Positions 52,476 to 63,901 of a stretch of 64,000 bases of DNA are shown piece by piece; the stretch's first letter is position 1, and each line of letters starts with the position of its first letter. The position numbers and the translations under genes are program-made. The notes beneath the pieces are model-generated. The model was not told the origin of the DNA. It did no database searches and saw nothing but the letters and a program-made list of their open reading frames with translations. Source of the DNA: Pleurodeles waltl. Taxonomy: Eukaryota; Chordata; Amphibia; Caudata; Salamandridae. Location: the NCBI RefSeq assembly GCF_031143425.1, contig NC_090438.1:775383138-775447137 (forward strand), read 5' to 3'.

Positions 52476-53150
52476 GTGACCTCTCAGGGAATTCATGGTC
52501 AACAAATCTCACTCCATTCTCTTGTTAGCCAAAGATCCCATACACACATATAGGCCAAAGAAAAGATGCAGGATGGTTTTCAATACGTTTATTGAAAAGA
52601 TTGCAATCTATGATAAAATATATGAGGTGCAATTATTAGGGCAATGAGACATAGCAGATTTGGATTGTTACAACCAGTGAGGAGAAAATAAACAACCCAA
52701 GCATATTGAAATAACATGTACATAGGAATCCTACCTATTCCCTATCTCCTAAGTAAGAGCATAGCGGTGATAGCCCAGTCTGTCCGTACTTAGTCAATGA
52801 GAGGAGCACCTACCCCCAATACCTGAAAACAGGGGTCTGCCCACCGTCTCCTTGGCTGGTTGTAGACATAGGGCTCGGGTCAGCAGTGAAAATGGCATAC
52901 GGCATGGGTGGATATCCTGGCCGGAATGACCGCCATCCTTTTCCTTGGCCTGCACAATGTTTTTATAAGAAACATATTTCTGTTCCGTGAGATAGGCCTG
53001 ACGTGGGCATGTGCGTAAGTGTCAGACTGTTTATGTACTCTTGTGGCGACAATACTACCTAGATTATTATGTACTGTTCTTGTCAGCCTTGGACAGAGGT
53101 ACATGGTGAAATGTTGTGCACAGAAATAATAAAAATGCTTTCGCAGAATC
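52476..53150 (-). repeat. Outer part of retroviral 5' LTR (U3/R)
   Basis: On the minus strand a TATAAAAA box lies at about 52960 and a TTTTCAATAAACG polyadenylation signal at about 52580, in the right order. The sequence then runs to the Harbinger edge at 52472. It flanks the Harbinger exactly opposite to the retroviral U5/PBS at 37499, so both pieces probably form one LTR. The outer LTR edge near 53150 (TGTGATTCTGCG) is a guess. Confidence 0.6.
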
Positions 53151-53402
53151 ACAACTGATTAGGAAAAACAAAATTTCCCAGTTGAAAATCAGGCTAACTA
53201 AAATGAATAAAATTAAAAATGAAATTAGAGCATATATGTAGGTAAAGGGGCACAGGTCTAAACTAAGCTAAAGTATGTGTGCCGAAGCAAGGTACACAAT
53301 GAATCCACAACACCATCAAACGGGGAGGCGGGTAGATCTACTTATACTAGGCAGTTGTGAGGAACTGACCTAGCAAAGTGACCATCTGTTCTCACTTCTG
53401 AG

Positions 53403-54245
53403 TCAAAAACAATAGCATTTTGCAAATATATGTGGGGAGGCCCAAGTCAGCACCTTACAAATATCTGTAATTGGAACACCTCGCGTGACAGCAGAAGTGG
53501 TAGAGTTAGCCCTGGTTGAATGAGCCCGGACCACTTCAGAAAGCTCTTTTTCGGTCAAGGTGTAGAAAGTTTTAATATAGAGAATGATCCATTTTGATGG
53601 AATCATTTTTTGCCTTACCCTTTTTAACACCACTGTCACCAATGAAGAGCTGATCATCCAGCCTGTGTTCCTTGGTTCGGTCTAGGTAGTAATTGACCGC
53701 CTGTCCTATGATGTAACTGAAGTAACTGGTCCTCCTCCTTTGAGGGGTTAGGAGAGGATAAAAGGTTGGAAGAATGATTGGCCTGGTGAGATGGAAGGGA
53801 GTGATGACTTTGGGAAGGAAAGCAGTTCTGGTCCACAGCACCAACTTATCTGGAAAGAAAGTAGTAAAAGGAGGATGTCAGCTAACGGTTTATAACTCAC
53901 TGACCTTCCTGGCCGAAGTTATTGCAACCAAAACACAGCCTTGAGAGTTTACATACAAAGGGAACAACCGTGAATGGGCTCAAATGGAGTCCCCATCGAA
54001 AATGTTAGAATCAAATTTAAGTCCCAATGAAGAACCACAAAGGGAGTTTGAGGAAAAAGGTTGGTCAGGCCCTTAATGAAACACAGGACAACTGGGGATT
54101 TAAACAAGGATGGCTGATCTGGCAGACAAAGGAAAGCAGACAAGGTGGCTAAATAGCCCTTCACAGTGCCAATGGCACATCCCCTGTGGGCCAGGGAAAG
54201 GGCAAACTGTAGAACATGGGATAATGTGCCCTGCAAGGGATCCAC
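53403..54245 (-). pseudogene. Broken DIRS tyrosine recombinase
   Basis: Pieces align with the intact recombinase: 54245-53949 (GCAIGTVKGYLATLSAFLCL), 53844-53572, and 53657-53403 with VVRAHSTRANSTTSAVTRGV (His-x-x-Arg kept) and FAKCYCF (active-site Tyr context kept). Frame changes near 53620 and 53900 destroy it. Confidence 0.82.
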
Positions 54246-54412
54246 ACCATTGTCCGCACACCATGTTACAAAGTTGTTCCATATTTTAGTGGAGGGGCGG
54301 CATGGTGATAAGATGAAGTCAGATAGCAGCTGGCAGCTGAAAGTAGCTCAGCTGTCCCCGCTCAATCTCCAAGCATGTAGTTGGAGGTCTTGGAGATTGA
54401 AGTGCAGAATTA

Positions 54413-56022
54413 TTACCCCGACTGAGAAAGAAGATCTGAGGTCAATGGCAGGAAAAGTGGAGGACTCGTGGAGAAGCATTGGAGGTCTGCATACCTCACT
54501 CTTTTCAGCCAATTCGGGCCTATGAGGATGACAACCGGTTTTGACGAATCTTCCTGAGAACTCATGGAATCAAGGGTATAGACGGAAATGCATTGATCAG
54601 CTGAAAATTCCACCTCAACTGAAATGCATCCCTCAAGGCTCCCCTCAATGGACACTGGAGGGTGCAGAACTGTGGGTACTGAGCATTTTCTGGGAAAATG
54701 AATAAGTTCACTTGAGGAGTGCCCCACTGGGAGAAGATGTCCTGGACTACTTCAGGTAGAAAATGCTGCTTGTGATCAGCAAGATGATGCTGGTTCAGGT
54801 GCTGGCTCCGCCATCCAGAGACCCTACTAGGTGACTGGAGAGGAGCCATATCCCTTAGTGATGTGCCCAAGATTACAGTCTCAATGCTTCCATTCAAAGG
54901 ATGTAAGACCCTACTGCCCCATTCTTCTTGACATACCACATCACTGTTGTGTTTTAGGTCAAGATCTGGATGGACCGACCAACAATGGAGGGAAGGAAGG
55001 CCTTGAGCAGCAGCCGAACCACTCATAATTCTAGCAGGTTAATGTGAAGTACCCGTTTCTCTGGAGACCAGAGGCCCCTGATCTCCAGATCCTTCAAATG
55101 AGCACCCAACCCCAGGGTGGAGGCATTCGTCACTGCTATAGCTGCAGCTGGTGGAGGAGTGAAGGTCATCTCACGTGTCAGGTTTACCTTGTTCCCCCAC
55201 AAAGCCAATTCTGTTGCAGCCCTGGAGATCACAGTGGAGCCTGCCAGATCCCCCCTTGCTGTAGCCACTCCTTGCAAAGGCACCACTGCAGGGCCCTCAT
55301 GTGCCAACATAGGTGATTAGGAGAATGCAGGAAGCCAGCAGACCAAGGAATCGCAGGACACTCAGAACTAGAATTCTCACACTTGCTTGAAAGTGCAGAA
55401 TAATTTCCAGGATGTCCCGGACTCTCTGCGAAGGTGCATAGAAGGTTAAAATCCAATACTAAGCCTATGATTCGTTGGGAAGGTCATAGGTGAAATTTGG
55501 GCTCGTTGATCGAAAAGCACAGGTGGATTAGCAGAGATTCCATCCACTGCAGATGGTGTGACACCAACTCTGGTGAACTGGCTTTGAGGTGCCAGCCATC
55601 CAGGTATGGCCATATGGAGATGTCCAACCGTCTAAGATGGGCCGCTAACATCACCTCACCTTCATGAAGATTCAAGGTGCTGATATCAAAGCAAAGCATA
55701 GTACCGCAAATTGGTAGCGCACAGAGCCTACTACAACCTGCAAGTACTTCTGATGAGACTGCAAGACAGGGATGTAGAAGTGTGCATTCTGCAAGTCTAA
55801 GGACACCATTTAATCTCCAGGGTCCAGCCCCAGTAGGACCTAAGCCAGGGTCAGGATCTTGAACTTTTCCCTTTTGAGGAAGAAGTTCAGGCTCCTGAGA
55901 TACAGGATAGAGTATAAACTGCTGCACTTCTTGGGCACCTGGAAGTAAAGTGTGTAACAACCTTGACCCTTTTCCTTCTCTGGCACTAACTTTACTGCTC
56001 CGTTGAGAAGGAGAGCTGCCAC
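54413..56022 (-). pseudogene. Broken DIRS RT / RNase H / methylase
   Basis: Pieces in order: LVPEKEKGQGCYTLYFQVPK (56022 onward), the RT middle with the DISIWPYLDGWHLKASSPEL version of YxDD (Asp325-Asp326 now Asp-Gly), VTNASTLGLGAHLKDLEIRG (RNase H, first Asp changed to Asn), VNLFIFPENAQYP and VVILIGPNWLKRVRYADLQC (methylase-like part). Loss of catalytic residues and several frameshifts show long decay. Confidence 0.82.
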
Positions 56023-56099
56023 CTCCTGTTGCAGAATGGGTAGGTGATCAGGAGGAAAAGAGGATGGGAACTTGTTGGAAGGAGAGGGAGTAACCCTCT

Positions 56100-57371
56100 C
56101 CTACAAATTGTAAGACCCACTGGTCAGAAGTGATGGCCTTCCATCACAGGGAACTCTTCCTCCCACTGGCTCTGCTTAGGGCTAAGGAAGTGAACTAGGC
56201 CTGTGTTCCCAAGGGCACTAGGGAGGAAAAGGAGGAGGAGGTTTGCAACGTAGATCTTCTGCCTTTCATTTTACCATGGCCTCTGTATTGTCTGACAAGT
56301 GGGTTTTGCTGCTGTTTCAGGAGCGATGGTGGGTACTGGCAGGGACAAAAACAAAATGAGAATACTCTTTCAAAGCCTCTAAAATGGTGAAAGCCTCTGT
56401 AATCTCTAGCAGGTGAAGGCTGCAGGGCTAGGGACCTTGCAAGTCTTAAACCACTTCAGTGCAGAGTCAGCCTTAAACATTTAAGAGCAATTCGATATCC
56501 TGAGACAAGCATGTCATCACACTGAGATGGAGGTGGCCATTGCCCGAGCTACTGAATCTGCTGTATCCAGATTTTATTATGTACAGTGATGCCTTCTGGC
56601 CCACAGCTATCATTTCTTGGAAAAGTTATTTCATGCCAGGAGGCACGCATGCAAATTATATCAGCTGGCCACTAAGCAATTCTCTGTCGGAAATGAGGAA
56701 GGTTTCTCCCATGCGCTAGTACCGGGTCCAACAGGGCATCATTGAAAGAGAGAAGTGGCTCTGCTGAAGTTGCCAAAAAAAGACAAACCTCAGTAAGGAC
56801 ATTTCTTTCAGTGTCAATGGTGGGCAATTTAAGGTCCAACACCTCAGCAGCCTTGAGCTTCAGTTTGTAAAGGAAGACAAATTTTGGTATAGCTGCCCAG
56901 TGGGGTAATCCATGGCAAGCTTAGGTGAGGTGTCTAAACTGCTTGCAGATGACAATCCTTGAAAATCCATGGGGTCTTGGATGAGGTTGTCCTCAGAATA
57001 GTGCCCCACTGGATCTGAATCAGTCCCGGAAATGGAGACATGCCCTATATTCCTCCTCTTTGAATCCTCTGGGCTTCTCAAAAAAGCGGACTTGCAGCTC
57101 AACATCGGTTTGCGTGCTGACGGAGCTGTATTCATAGGGGTGGTGGTGGAGTTAACACCAGCAGTGATGGAGGCAGTATTTTTGCCTCACATGGTGTGGG
57201 TTGAGGCACCAAGAAGAGAACAGCAGGATTGAAGCAGCATGGCATCAGCTCCAAATGGAACTGCCCTGAAGAGCATGAAGACTGAAAACATCTCTGCCAA
57301 GAAACTCCACCCGCATCGATGGCGCCATAATAAATAGTAGCTTCCAGCGTGACTCCAGCCGCATTTACCAC
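56100..57371 (-). pseudogene. Broken DIRS Gag
   Basis: Weakly colinear with the intact Gag. 57135-56860 gives GLSSASSLDTSPKLAM (compare GLESASGLDTSPEWDL in the intact copy). The complement near 56700-56760 (GCATCATTGAAAGAG) corresponds to the intact copy's LPFNDALLDP stretch. Upstream pieces are unrecognisable. Confidence 0.65.
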
Positions 57372-57440
57372 CGTGCAGGTTTAGATGTGCCTTACTGTCA
57401 AGCAAAATGTAGCGGTCTGACCTCCAAATTTGAGTTGAGG

Positions 57441-58650
57441 GATTGGACGGAAATTAGGTAAAAACATATCTTCTCCACTGATTCCACTTTCGTTTTAGAC
57501 TGGACAAAATCTGTCCAAATCTGTCAAAATCTGTATTTTAGACTGGACAAAATCTGCTGTCACTGCTGTCACTGACCCACGGAGAAAACACAACCTCTCC
57601 TGTTGCCAGACACGTAGGAAGGGAAGCCGCATTGCCAGAGTACATTGGTCGTGAGGTGGGCACCACTGCATGCATATACATATCACAGTAATTTTCTTTA
57701 TTACTGTGACATGCATATGTCTGGAACACAAATGTGTCACACATGCATGGGGACACACTGGCACAACACCCATATCAATCACATGCACATATGTCATTGT
57801 GGTGTCATTATTAATTGCAAAATGAATGCCGGCAACACTATGACGATACACTAATACTTGTCAACTGTGTCCAAGTGTGTGCATTGCCAAGGGACCTGTA
57901 CCAGTATGTTTGGGCTACCTCTGTGTATGCGTGTCATTATGTGTATATGTGTGTGCGATTGGATTGGCTGGTTGTCGTGGAGGGAGCTGGAGTAGGTAAT
58001 GTGGTTGTGTCCGTCTGTGTGTCACTTGCATATGGTTTTGGTTGTTTGTTGTGTTGCTGTGTGACACATTCAGGTGAGTGTTGTTGTTATGTGGCGGATT
58101 TTGTCATGATGTATGTAGTGCTTTTGTGTGAGTGTGCTTGTGTAGATGAGCATGTTGGTTGTTATGGTTGTGTGGTGTGTAGGTGCAGGTTCAATAGTAT
58201 GTGTGTGTTGTGACATGGATGTATGGCAATGGTTGTGTTCGGCATGTACAGGTTGTGTGGTGTTCGAATGGCAAAGGATGTTGGTGTGTATATGGTGTGT
58301 TGAGTCGTGTGTTGTGCAGGGGGACATATTTGGCTAAGGTACAGTGTGTGTGTGTGTGTTTGTGACTTACCTGTATTCCATAGCCACTGTCATTGTCAGT
58401 TGTCCATTGGGTCCAGTGACGGGCTCCCTCCATTAGCAATCTGCTGGTATGACACATCCTGCAGAGATGAAACATCTAAATTTGGCCCGCAGGAACCCGC
58501 CTGCCTGACGGCTAAGAAGGGCACTCAGTCGTGGCGGTCTGCAGCTCACCCACAATACATCTGAATACGGCAGGCAGAACATCATCAACAACAGTTTTTT
58601 CGGGTCTGCTGCCGAGCCGGCTTGGTGGTAACAATGTCAAGATCTAAATC
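57441..58650. other. Unassigned, with simple repeats and a hairpin
   Basis: 57494-57560 has short ACTGGACAAAATCTG repeats. 57684-57708 forms a 9 bp stem (CACAGTAAT/ATTACTGTG). 57930-58340 is TG-rich. 58370-58480 on the minus strand gives a short frame (QDVSYQQIANGGSPSLD) ending near a GTAAGT donor, possibly a stray transposon exon. No gene called. Confidence 0.5.
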
Positions 58651-59420
58651 AGGTTTCTAAAGCCAGTGAAGAGTGACTCTCCAAAGTTGGAGGGCTAATT
58701 CAAGAAAAGATTCTTGATAAATAGCTTTTCGGGTCATATTACAACCACCTGTTCCCCGTGATCTTACTTCCATGGCCTGGTTCAAAGACAAAAAAGGAAG
58801 ATGCCTCTCGCTACTGTACTCCACAGGAGCTACCCCTGAAATGTGCCACTCTGCCAAAGTTCCGAGTCTCATTCCAGGGACTGCAAAGAAATTTAGTAAA
58901 AATGTTATGGATGTAGATTTGAATTACATGATTCAAAATGCTACTTATAATTTGACAGTGCTTCAGTCTGAAAGAATAGCTTCCAGAACCCAGGTCTAAT
59001 AGATGTACACCTGAAACTGTTACCACTATAGTTTAGGTAAGATGTGCCAATGACAGATAGCACAATTCAGCTTAGTGGCTGTGAAAGAGCTTCTGTCCTC
59101 CATTAGGGAAAACATTGACTTTAATGATTTTCTCCTAAATCCACCCCGAATCATCTCTGCTACTTATAAGGAACAACCTTACTTAGAGAGAAAGGTCACT
59201 GAAAGAATGAGAGAAACTGATAGAAAAGTAATGCAAACAACTTTTAAAGGTATTGACAATGGCTTACAGACGCTTTCAAAACAAGTCTTTGGAAAAAGCG
59301 CTATTATGTTGTCAATGCCCTCAACCTCTAAAACAAACCTTAAGTCTACTATATTATGGATAGGTTCAGTTGAAAGCTATTACACATCTAAATTGGATGC
59401 TACAAACACTAATATCTGAC
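58651..59420 (+). pseudogene. Unrecognised ORF remnants
   Basis: Two open pieces: 58772-58999 (MAWFKDKKGRCLSLLYSTGA; DVDLNYMIQNATYNLTVLQS) and 59075-59419 (LLSSIRENIDFNDFLLNPPR; ERMRETDRKVMQTTFKGIDN). Low GC, normal amino-acid mix and closeness suggest one decayed coding region, perhaps a retroelement gag, but I recognise no domain. Confidence 0.4.
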
Positions 59421-59989
59421 AGTGTTCCCTGGCAGCTCATAAATTAAATTTCTGTGTTTGAATCTTACCATTTAATTTTCACTCAAAAAACAATGTCTAA
59501 AAGCGAAAACAGTTATACCCCTTTAAGTACTGAGGAAATAAAACCTACCCTATTTTCCATAGCAGAAGACCCACATATAATATGGCTTCTACTGGGAGTA
59601 ATATCCCTGCTCTTGCCCGCCTTTCACTTCTATGACTGTCCAAACAACAATTCCTTGGGATGGTATGAGAAAACGCACCGCGCTTTTCTTTCAACAAACG
59701 TCAGAATTACAGTTTGAATTCCACTGCCTCACTGAAGACTATCCAACATTCATAAGTTCAGCTGGGTGCACTAATCGTCTAGGCCTCTCATTCCTCTGTG
59801 ATTCCTTCACTATACATTAAGTATGTAACCCTTTGAATCCAGATTTGAAATATAAACTGTTAGTCATACCTGTTCTAATCACCCATCTTATAATACATTA
59901 CTAAGTAACAGGTCTTTTATGATAAGAACAAATTAAACATGTTGTAGCATGGCCACCAAGTTCTCCTATGTGTTAACTGTGCAAGGAAT
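59421..59989 (+). other. Short unassigned frames
   Basis: 59454-59717 gives an 87-codon frame with a hydrophobic stretch (IIWLLLGVISLLLPAFHF) that could be a membrane segment. No family recognised, and length and context do not support a gene. Confidence 0.3.
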
Positions 59990-61550
59990 TATAAAATGTT
60001 ATAATATAATCTTTTATCTTTCTCCATGTAGAATATATGAAAATGTTCCTTGGCCTCAAATAAACATGGATAATATGCGCCTTGACAAATTAACAAAATT
60101 GTTGCAATAGTAATGCAGATAAGCATTTGCAATGCAATAGGTCTTGCATTAGCGAGAGTTAGAGCTATTGGCGTTGTAAATTTATAACTGGACTTTTTTA
60201 CCACCTAAATTGGTCAACCCTGCCTCATAATTTGGTATTTTCCTGCCACATAGTTCCAGTGGCCCTGTATGTAACTAAAGCACTTCCATTTACCTTCTTC
60301 CTCTATATGCAGCAAAAGATGAAAAAGTTGCCATTTAGCATCCTAATTGAAATCTGCCAGACTTATTCCAATAGAATACTACTTTCACCACCCCACCATC
60401 AGAGTTGCTGGCTGGCTAATGCAATTCCCAAAAAGACCACACAAGACAGCCATGGAGGAGTAACAAGAGAAACAACAGTTAGAGCTATTGCCATTGTAAA
60501 TGCATTATTGGACTTTTTTGCCACATAACTTGATCAACTTTGCCTCATAATTTCGTCCTTTCCTGCTACATATTTCTACTGAGCAAGCAGCTCTGAAAGA
60601 CCATGCGTGATGACAAAAGAGAACTTTTAATGAGAAACAGTGAAACAAGAATTGTCAAGGATAGGGTATCACAGCATTATACAATGATGAAGAAAATGAA
60701 AGTTCTTAACTATAGTTAAACAAGCTTTGGTCTGTCATTTTGTAAGCTGTGCACGAATGGGGTGCACTATCTTCTCTGTAACTGTGATGTGAGGTAACTA
60801 AGGAACAACGGAAGTAACTGGTAGTCATGCAAATCGCTCCAATACTGCAGCGCAAGATTGCGCAGTGTAGGACTTAGAAATCGCCATGGATTACGGAGGA
60901 TAAGCAATAGAAGTTACTGGTAGTCGTGCAAATCGCTCCAATATTGCGGAGCAAGATCGCACTGTGTGAGACTTTGCAATCACTCCAATACTGTTGAGCG
61001 AGTTCGCTCTGTGTAAGACTTTAAATCGCCATGAAGCACAGAGGATAAACAATGGAAGTAACTGGTAGGTCATGCAGATTGCTCTAATACTGCTGAGGGA
61101 GATCGCGCTGTGAAAGACTTTGAAATTGCCATGGAGCGTGGAGGATAAACAATGGCAGTAACTGGTAGTCATGCAAATCACTCCAGTACTGCCAGGCAAA
61201 ATTGTGCTGTGGAAGATTTTGAAGTCGCTCCAATACTGCCGAGCAAAATCGCGATGTGTAAGACTTTGAAATTGCCATGGAGCATGGAGGATAAACAATG
61301 GAAGTAACTGATAATTATGCAAAGCGCTCCAATACTGTCGAGTGAGATCGCACTGTATAAGAAATAAAAAATAAGTAGTCCAGAAACCATGCACAAAACA
61401 TGGACTCTGGGTATGTTAACAATAGTTGGCTGGTTCTCTTGAGGAGGGCTAAACACCGGAAGAGGCACAATGCATGCATGCCTTTCACAAATAAAATCAA
61501 AGCAATTTTAAAAGACAAGTCCAGGAACGAATGAAAGTGATGGGTGTGAT
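59990..61550 (-). repeat. Dispersed repeat, long copy with tandem expansion
   Basis: On the minus strand: TTTTAAAATTGCTTTGATTT and GTGAAAGGCATGCATGCATT near 61480, then the tandem array, then TTTACAACGCCAATAGCTCTAACTC and GCATTGCAAATGCTT near 60130-60180. The same order occurs at 9290-9640. The block around AGAGCTATTG(C/G)C(A/G)TTGTAAAT occurs twice (about 60163 and 60482), so the tail was also duplicated. Confidence 0.72.
60805..61370. repeat. Alternating 100/145 bp tandem repeat
   Basis: AGTAACTGGTAG-type starts lie at 60812, 60912, 61057, 61157 and 61302, so spacing alternates 100, 145, 100, 145. The long unit contains an extra ~45 bp CGCTCCAATACTGC(C/T)GAGC..ATCGC block. This is a 245 bp higher-order repeat with just over two copies. 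Confidence 0.85.
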
Positions 61551-62184
61551 TAAAGCCCAGAGAATGTATGACAACAGGTTGAAAAGCAGTTCTTGCGGTC
61601 TGCTAGTGCTCAACCTAAAAAACGTGTCCTATTCCTCAGTGGCAGAAACCTTTGCTTTTCAAACATTCCAATCTGCATTAGAGATTCAAAACCTCCTGCA
61701 AACCCAGTTTCCAAATCAATTCACAGATTTGTTTCACACTATCATTCACTCATCAAAAAATTGGTATACCACCCTTTTTCAATAGTATTGGATCTGGCCT
61801 GGTAACAGGTTTTAAGATTGTATTTGGACTGACTTATTTCCTCATTCCTCTGTTCACTGTTTAAAAGTCTTTTTGTTGGATTTACACCAATTCTTCTGCT
61901 TATTGGCTATGGCATTCTCATTTTTTTTCATAAACAAATAAACCAGTTAAACCAATAAGATGAACTACTATTATCTCACTGAAATGCAGTGCCAAGGACA
62001 CGAAGAGGATTATGGAAAAAATCCTGGGGTAAAAATAAAAGGAAATCACGTACCCAATGTGGATCGAGAGGCAGGGGGCAGCACTGACTGTATTATTAGC
62101 ACTATCAATAATTCTTTGCTGGCAGCAGTTAAGGCGCTGACATGGCAATCCCATAAGATGGAGCTTCAATTACATTGAATCCAT

Positions 62185-62999
62185 ATGATGGCTCAGAATG
62201 TGCTCCTGATAAATAATAAATTGAATGCGTTAATGGGGAAGCTAGAAGGGTGGGACCAGTGCGGCCCAATGGGGAAGGAAGAGGATGGGAGTTACACGGA
62301 AGCAATTCTAGATAAACTCTCAACACTGCCAGAGCTGTTAGCCAGTTTAATTCAATCTTGCAGATCTGTGGGGGCCACAGAAAAGGAAAAAACAACTAGC
62401 TGTATGCCACCTGGAGGCAAGAAGCAGGACACCCGTAAAGGGAGTCCTCCTGCAACCAAGCCTCAGGGGTCGGCTAGTATGGAGTATGACGTAAGAATTG
62501 ACCACCTCCCTACGGTGCCCCCGCTATCTCCCGTAATCATTGTGAGGAAAAAAAGCCCTGAGCTGTTAAATCTGGAAAAAGCTGCAGATCAGCTGCAAAA
62601 GCCTTCGCCTCTCATGGTGTCTCCACCTCAACCTTCCATTACTGTGGAAGACAATAGCTTAGAAGAGCCAACCTCAGAGATAGGCCCGAAAGAGTCCAAA
62701 AGGAGCCTCCCCTGACGGTGTTGCAACTTTCCCCCACAATTTCTGTGCGGAAAAGTAGACAAGAAGCGAAAACTGTGAAGACAGAGTCGAACAAGTCGCA
62801 TAAGTTGAGCATGCGGTATGGTCAACAGCCATTGTTGTCAAGAAGACAGAAGAAGAGATTGAAAAAAACACGTAAATCCACAAAAAAAACCTTAGATGTA
62901 ATCCGACTGAGAGATCACTTAACGGAAGTAGCAACCCTGCAGATACATTGGCACCTTACCCAATTTTTATGTAGAGATCCATATTCACCTCTACACTGA
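62185..62999 (+). pseudogene. LINE ORF1-like remnant
   Basis: 62185-62715 is open for 176 codons (MMAQNVLLINNKLNALMGKL; Lys/Pro/Ser-rich middle with KEKTTSCMPPGGKKQD). A shift at about 62715 leads to a strongly basic piece (RQKKRLKKTRKSTKKTLDVI) fitting a nucleic-acid-binding protein. Role as ORF1 rests on position before the endonuclease; no domain is recognised. Confidence 0.5.
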
Positions 63000-63449
63000 G
63001 CGCCCACCCTGTAGACAAAGAATTCTCATCTAATATCGAGTTTAAACCCCAAATCAATGACAATAAGGCTGTTTCGGCTAATAAAGAAATCTATAAGCCC
63101 CCACTTATCAACTCTGGGTCTCTAACACAGCACTTAGTCAAGTACCATCTATAGTAGGTGCTAGGTCTGTTAGAGTTTCAGTCCCAGGGCTAACAAAGGG
63201 GCCTTCACTAGCTGGAGGGGAGCTGCCTGTGATGGGGTCTGGAGTAGGGAGAACAGATGTCAAATTAGTCTAGAATCAGATTATGAATATACTAGGGTAT
63301 TAAAGATAAAGCCTGCAATCTATCAAGAACATACAGATCTGTCAACCATAATTTTTACTCCAATATATGCCACTCAGGGGTCATGGGATATTCTCAATAG
63401 ATCGAATATCCTACGATTACTACATCACATATCAGCATTTGCAAACTTA

Positions 63450-63722
63450 ATGTCAGAAGACTTAATAGAGGTAAACTTTAGCACTCTCACATGGATTAGT
63501 GAGATTGAGTCAACATTGACCACATGGTGGGCACAAAGTAATATTGATAGAATCTTTGAATATGAAGGCCTTTTAAAAAATTGGAGCATACGAATTAGCA
63601 AGGAAGTCAGAGATTGGTACCCACAAGCCTCATCTGCTGGAAATCAAGCTCCATCTCTGGCAAGAGAAAATCTTAATGTATTGAGAGGCACCTCTGTTAT
63701 GAATCCACTATTCTCAGGGTAA
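63450..63722 (+). pseudogene. LINE ORF1-like remnant, second piece
   Basis: 90-codon open piece (MSEDLIEVNFSTLTWISEIE; NIDRIFEYEGLLKNWSIRIS) between the basic region and the endonuclease start. It is probably the C-terminal part of the same decayed ORF. Confidence 0.4.
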
Positions 63723-63901
63723 AAAATAACCATACATCTGATAAGGGAAACTGGTGATCCCAACCAGGATGGGCCTAAGAATATAGCTAGGGCTGAATCT
63801 GGTGGGCTAAATGAGCGCCATGATACTTTGAGGGGGGCAAGGATGGAATTGGCTTCCTGCAGCACTGTCTACCAAAATGAAGAAGTGCATTTAGCTCTGT
63901 A

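Larger units (their letters stand above)
33500..53150 (-). mobile_element. Endogenous retrovirus remnant, split by nested insertions
   Basis: On the minus strand: U3/R-like sequence with TATA and AATAAA signals (53150-52476), then the nested Harbinger (52475-37688), then the rest of U5 (37687-37499), a primer-binding site, gag, a protease-like part, RT and RNase H (to about 33500). Integrase, env and the 3' LTR are missing. The RT has a VDDxYLT version of the YxDD motif and a polymerase pattern like spumavirus/ERV-L types, but that class call is tentative. Many stops and frameshifts show it is dead. Confidence 0.75.
53280..57440 (-). mobile_element. DIRS element, old and broken
   Basis: Same strand and gene order as the intact DIRS, but every gene is split by stops and frameshifts. 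The left edge near 53290 keeps CACAACACCATCAAACGGGGAGGCGGGTAG, comparable to 39320-39340. I see no inverted terminal repeats, so the ends are lost or unrecognisable. Confidence 0.82.

Noticed and set aside
59454..59717. Possible small membrane protein
   Set aside because: Single 87-codon frame with one hydrophobic stretch, no family, and stops on both sides in AT-rich DNA.
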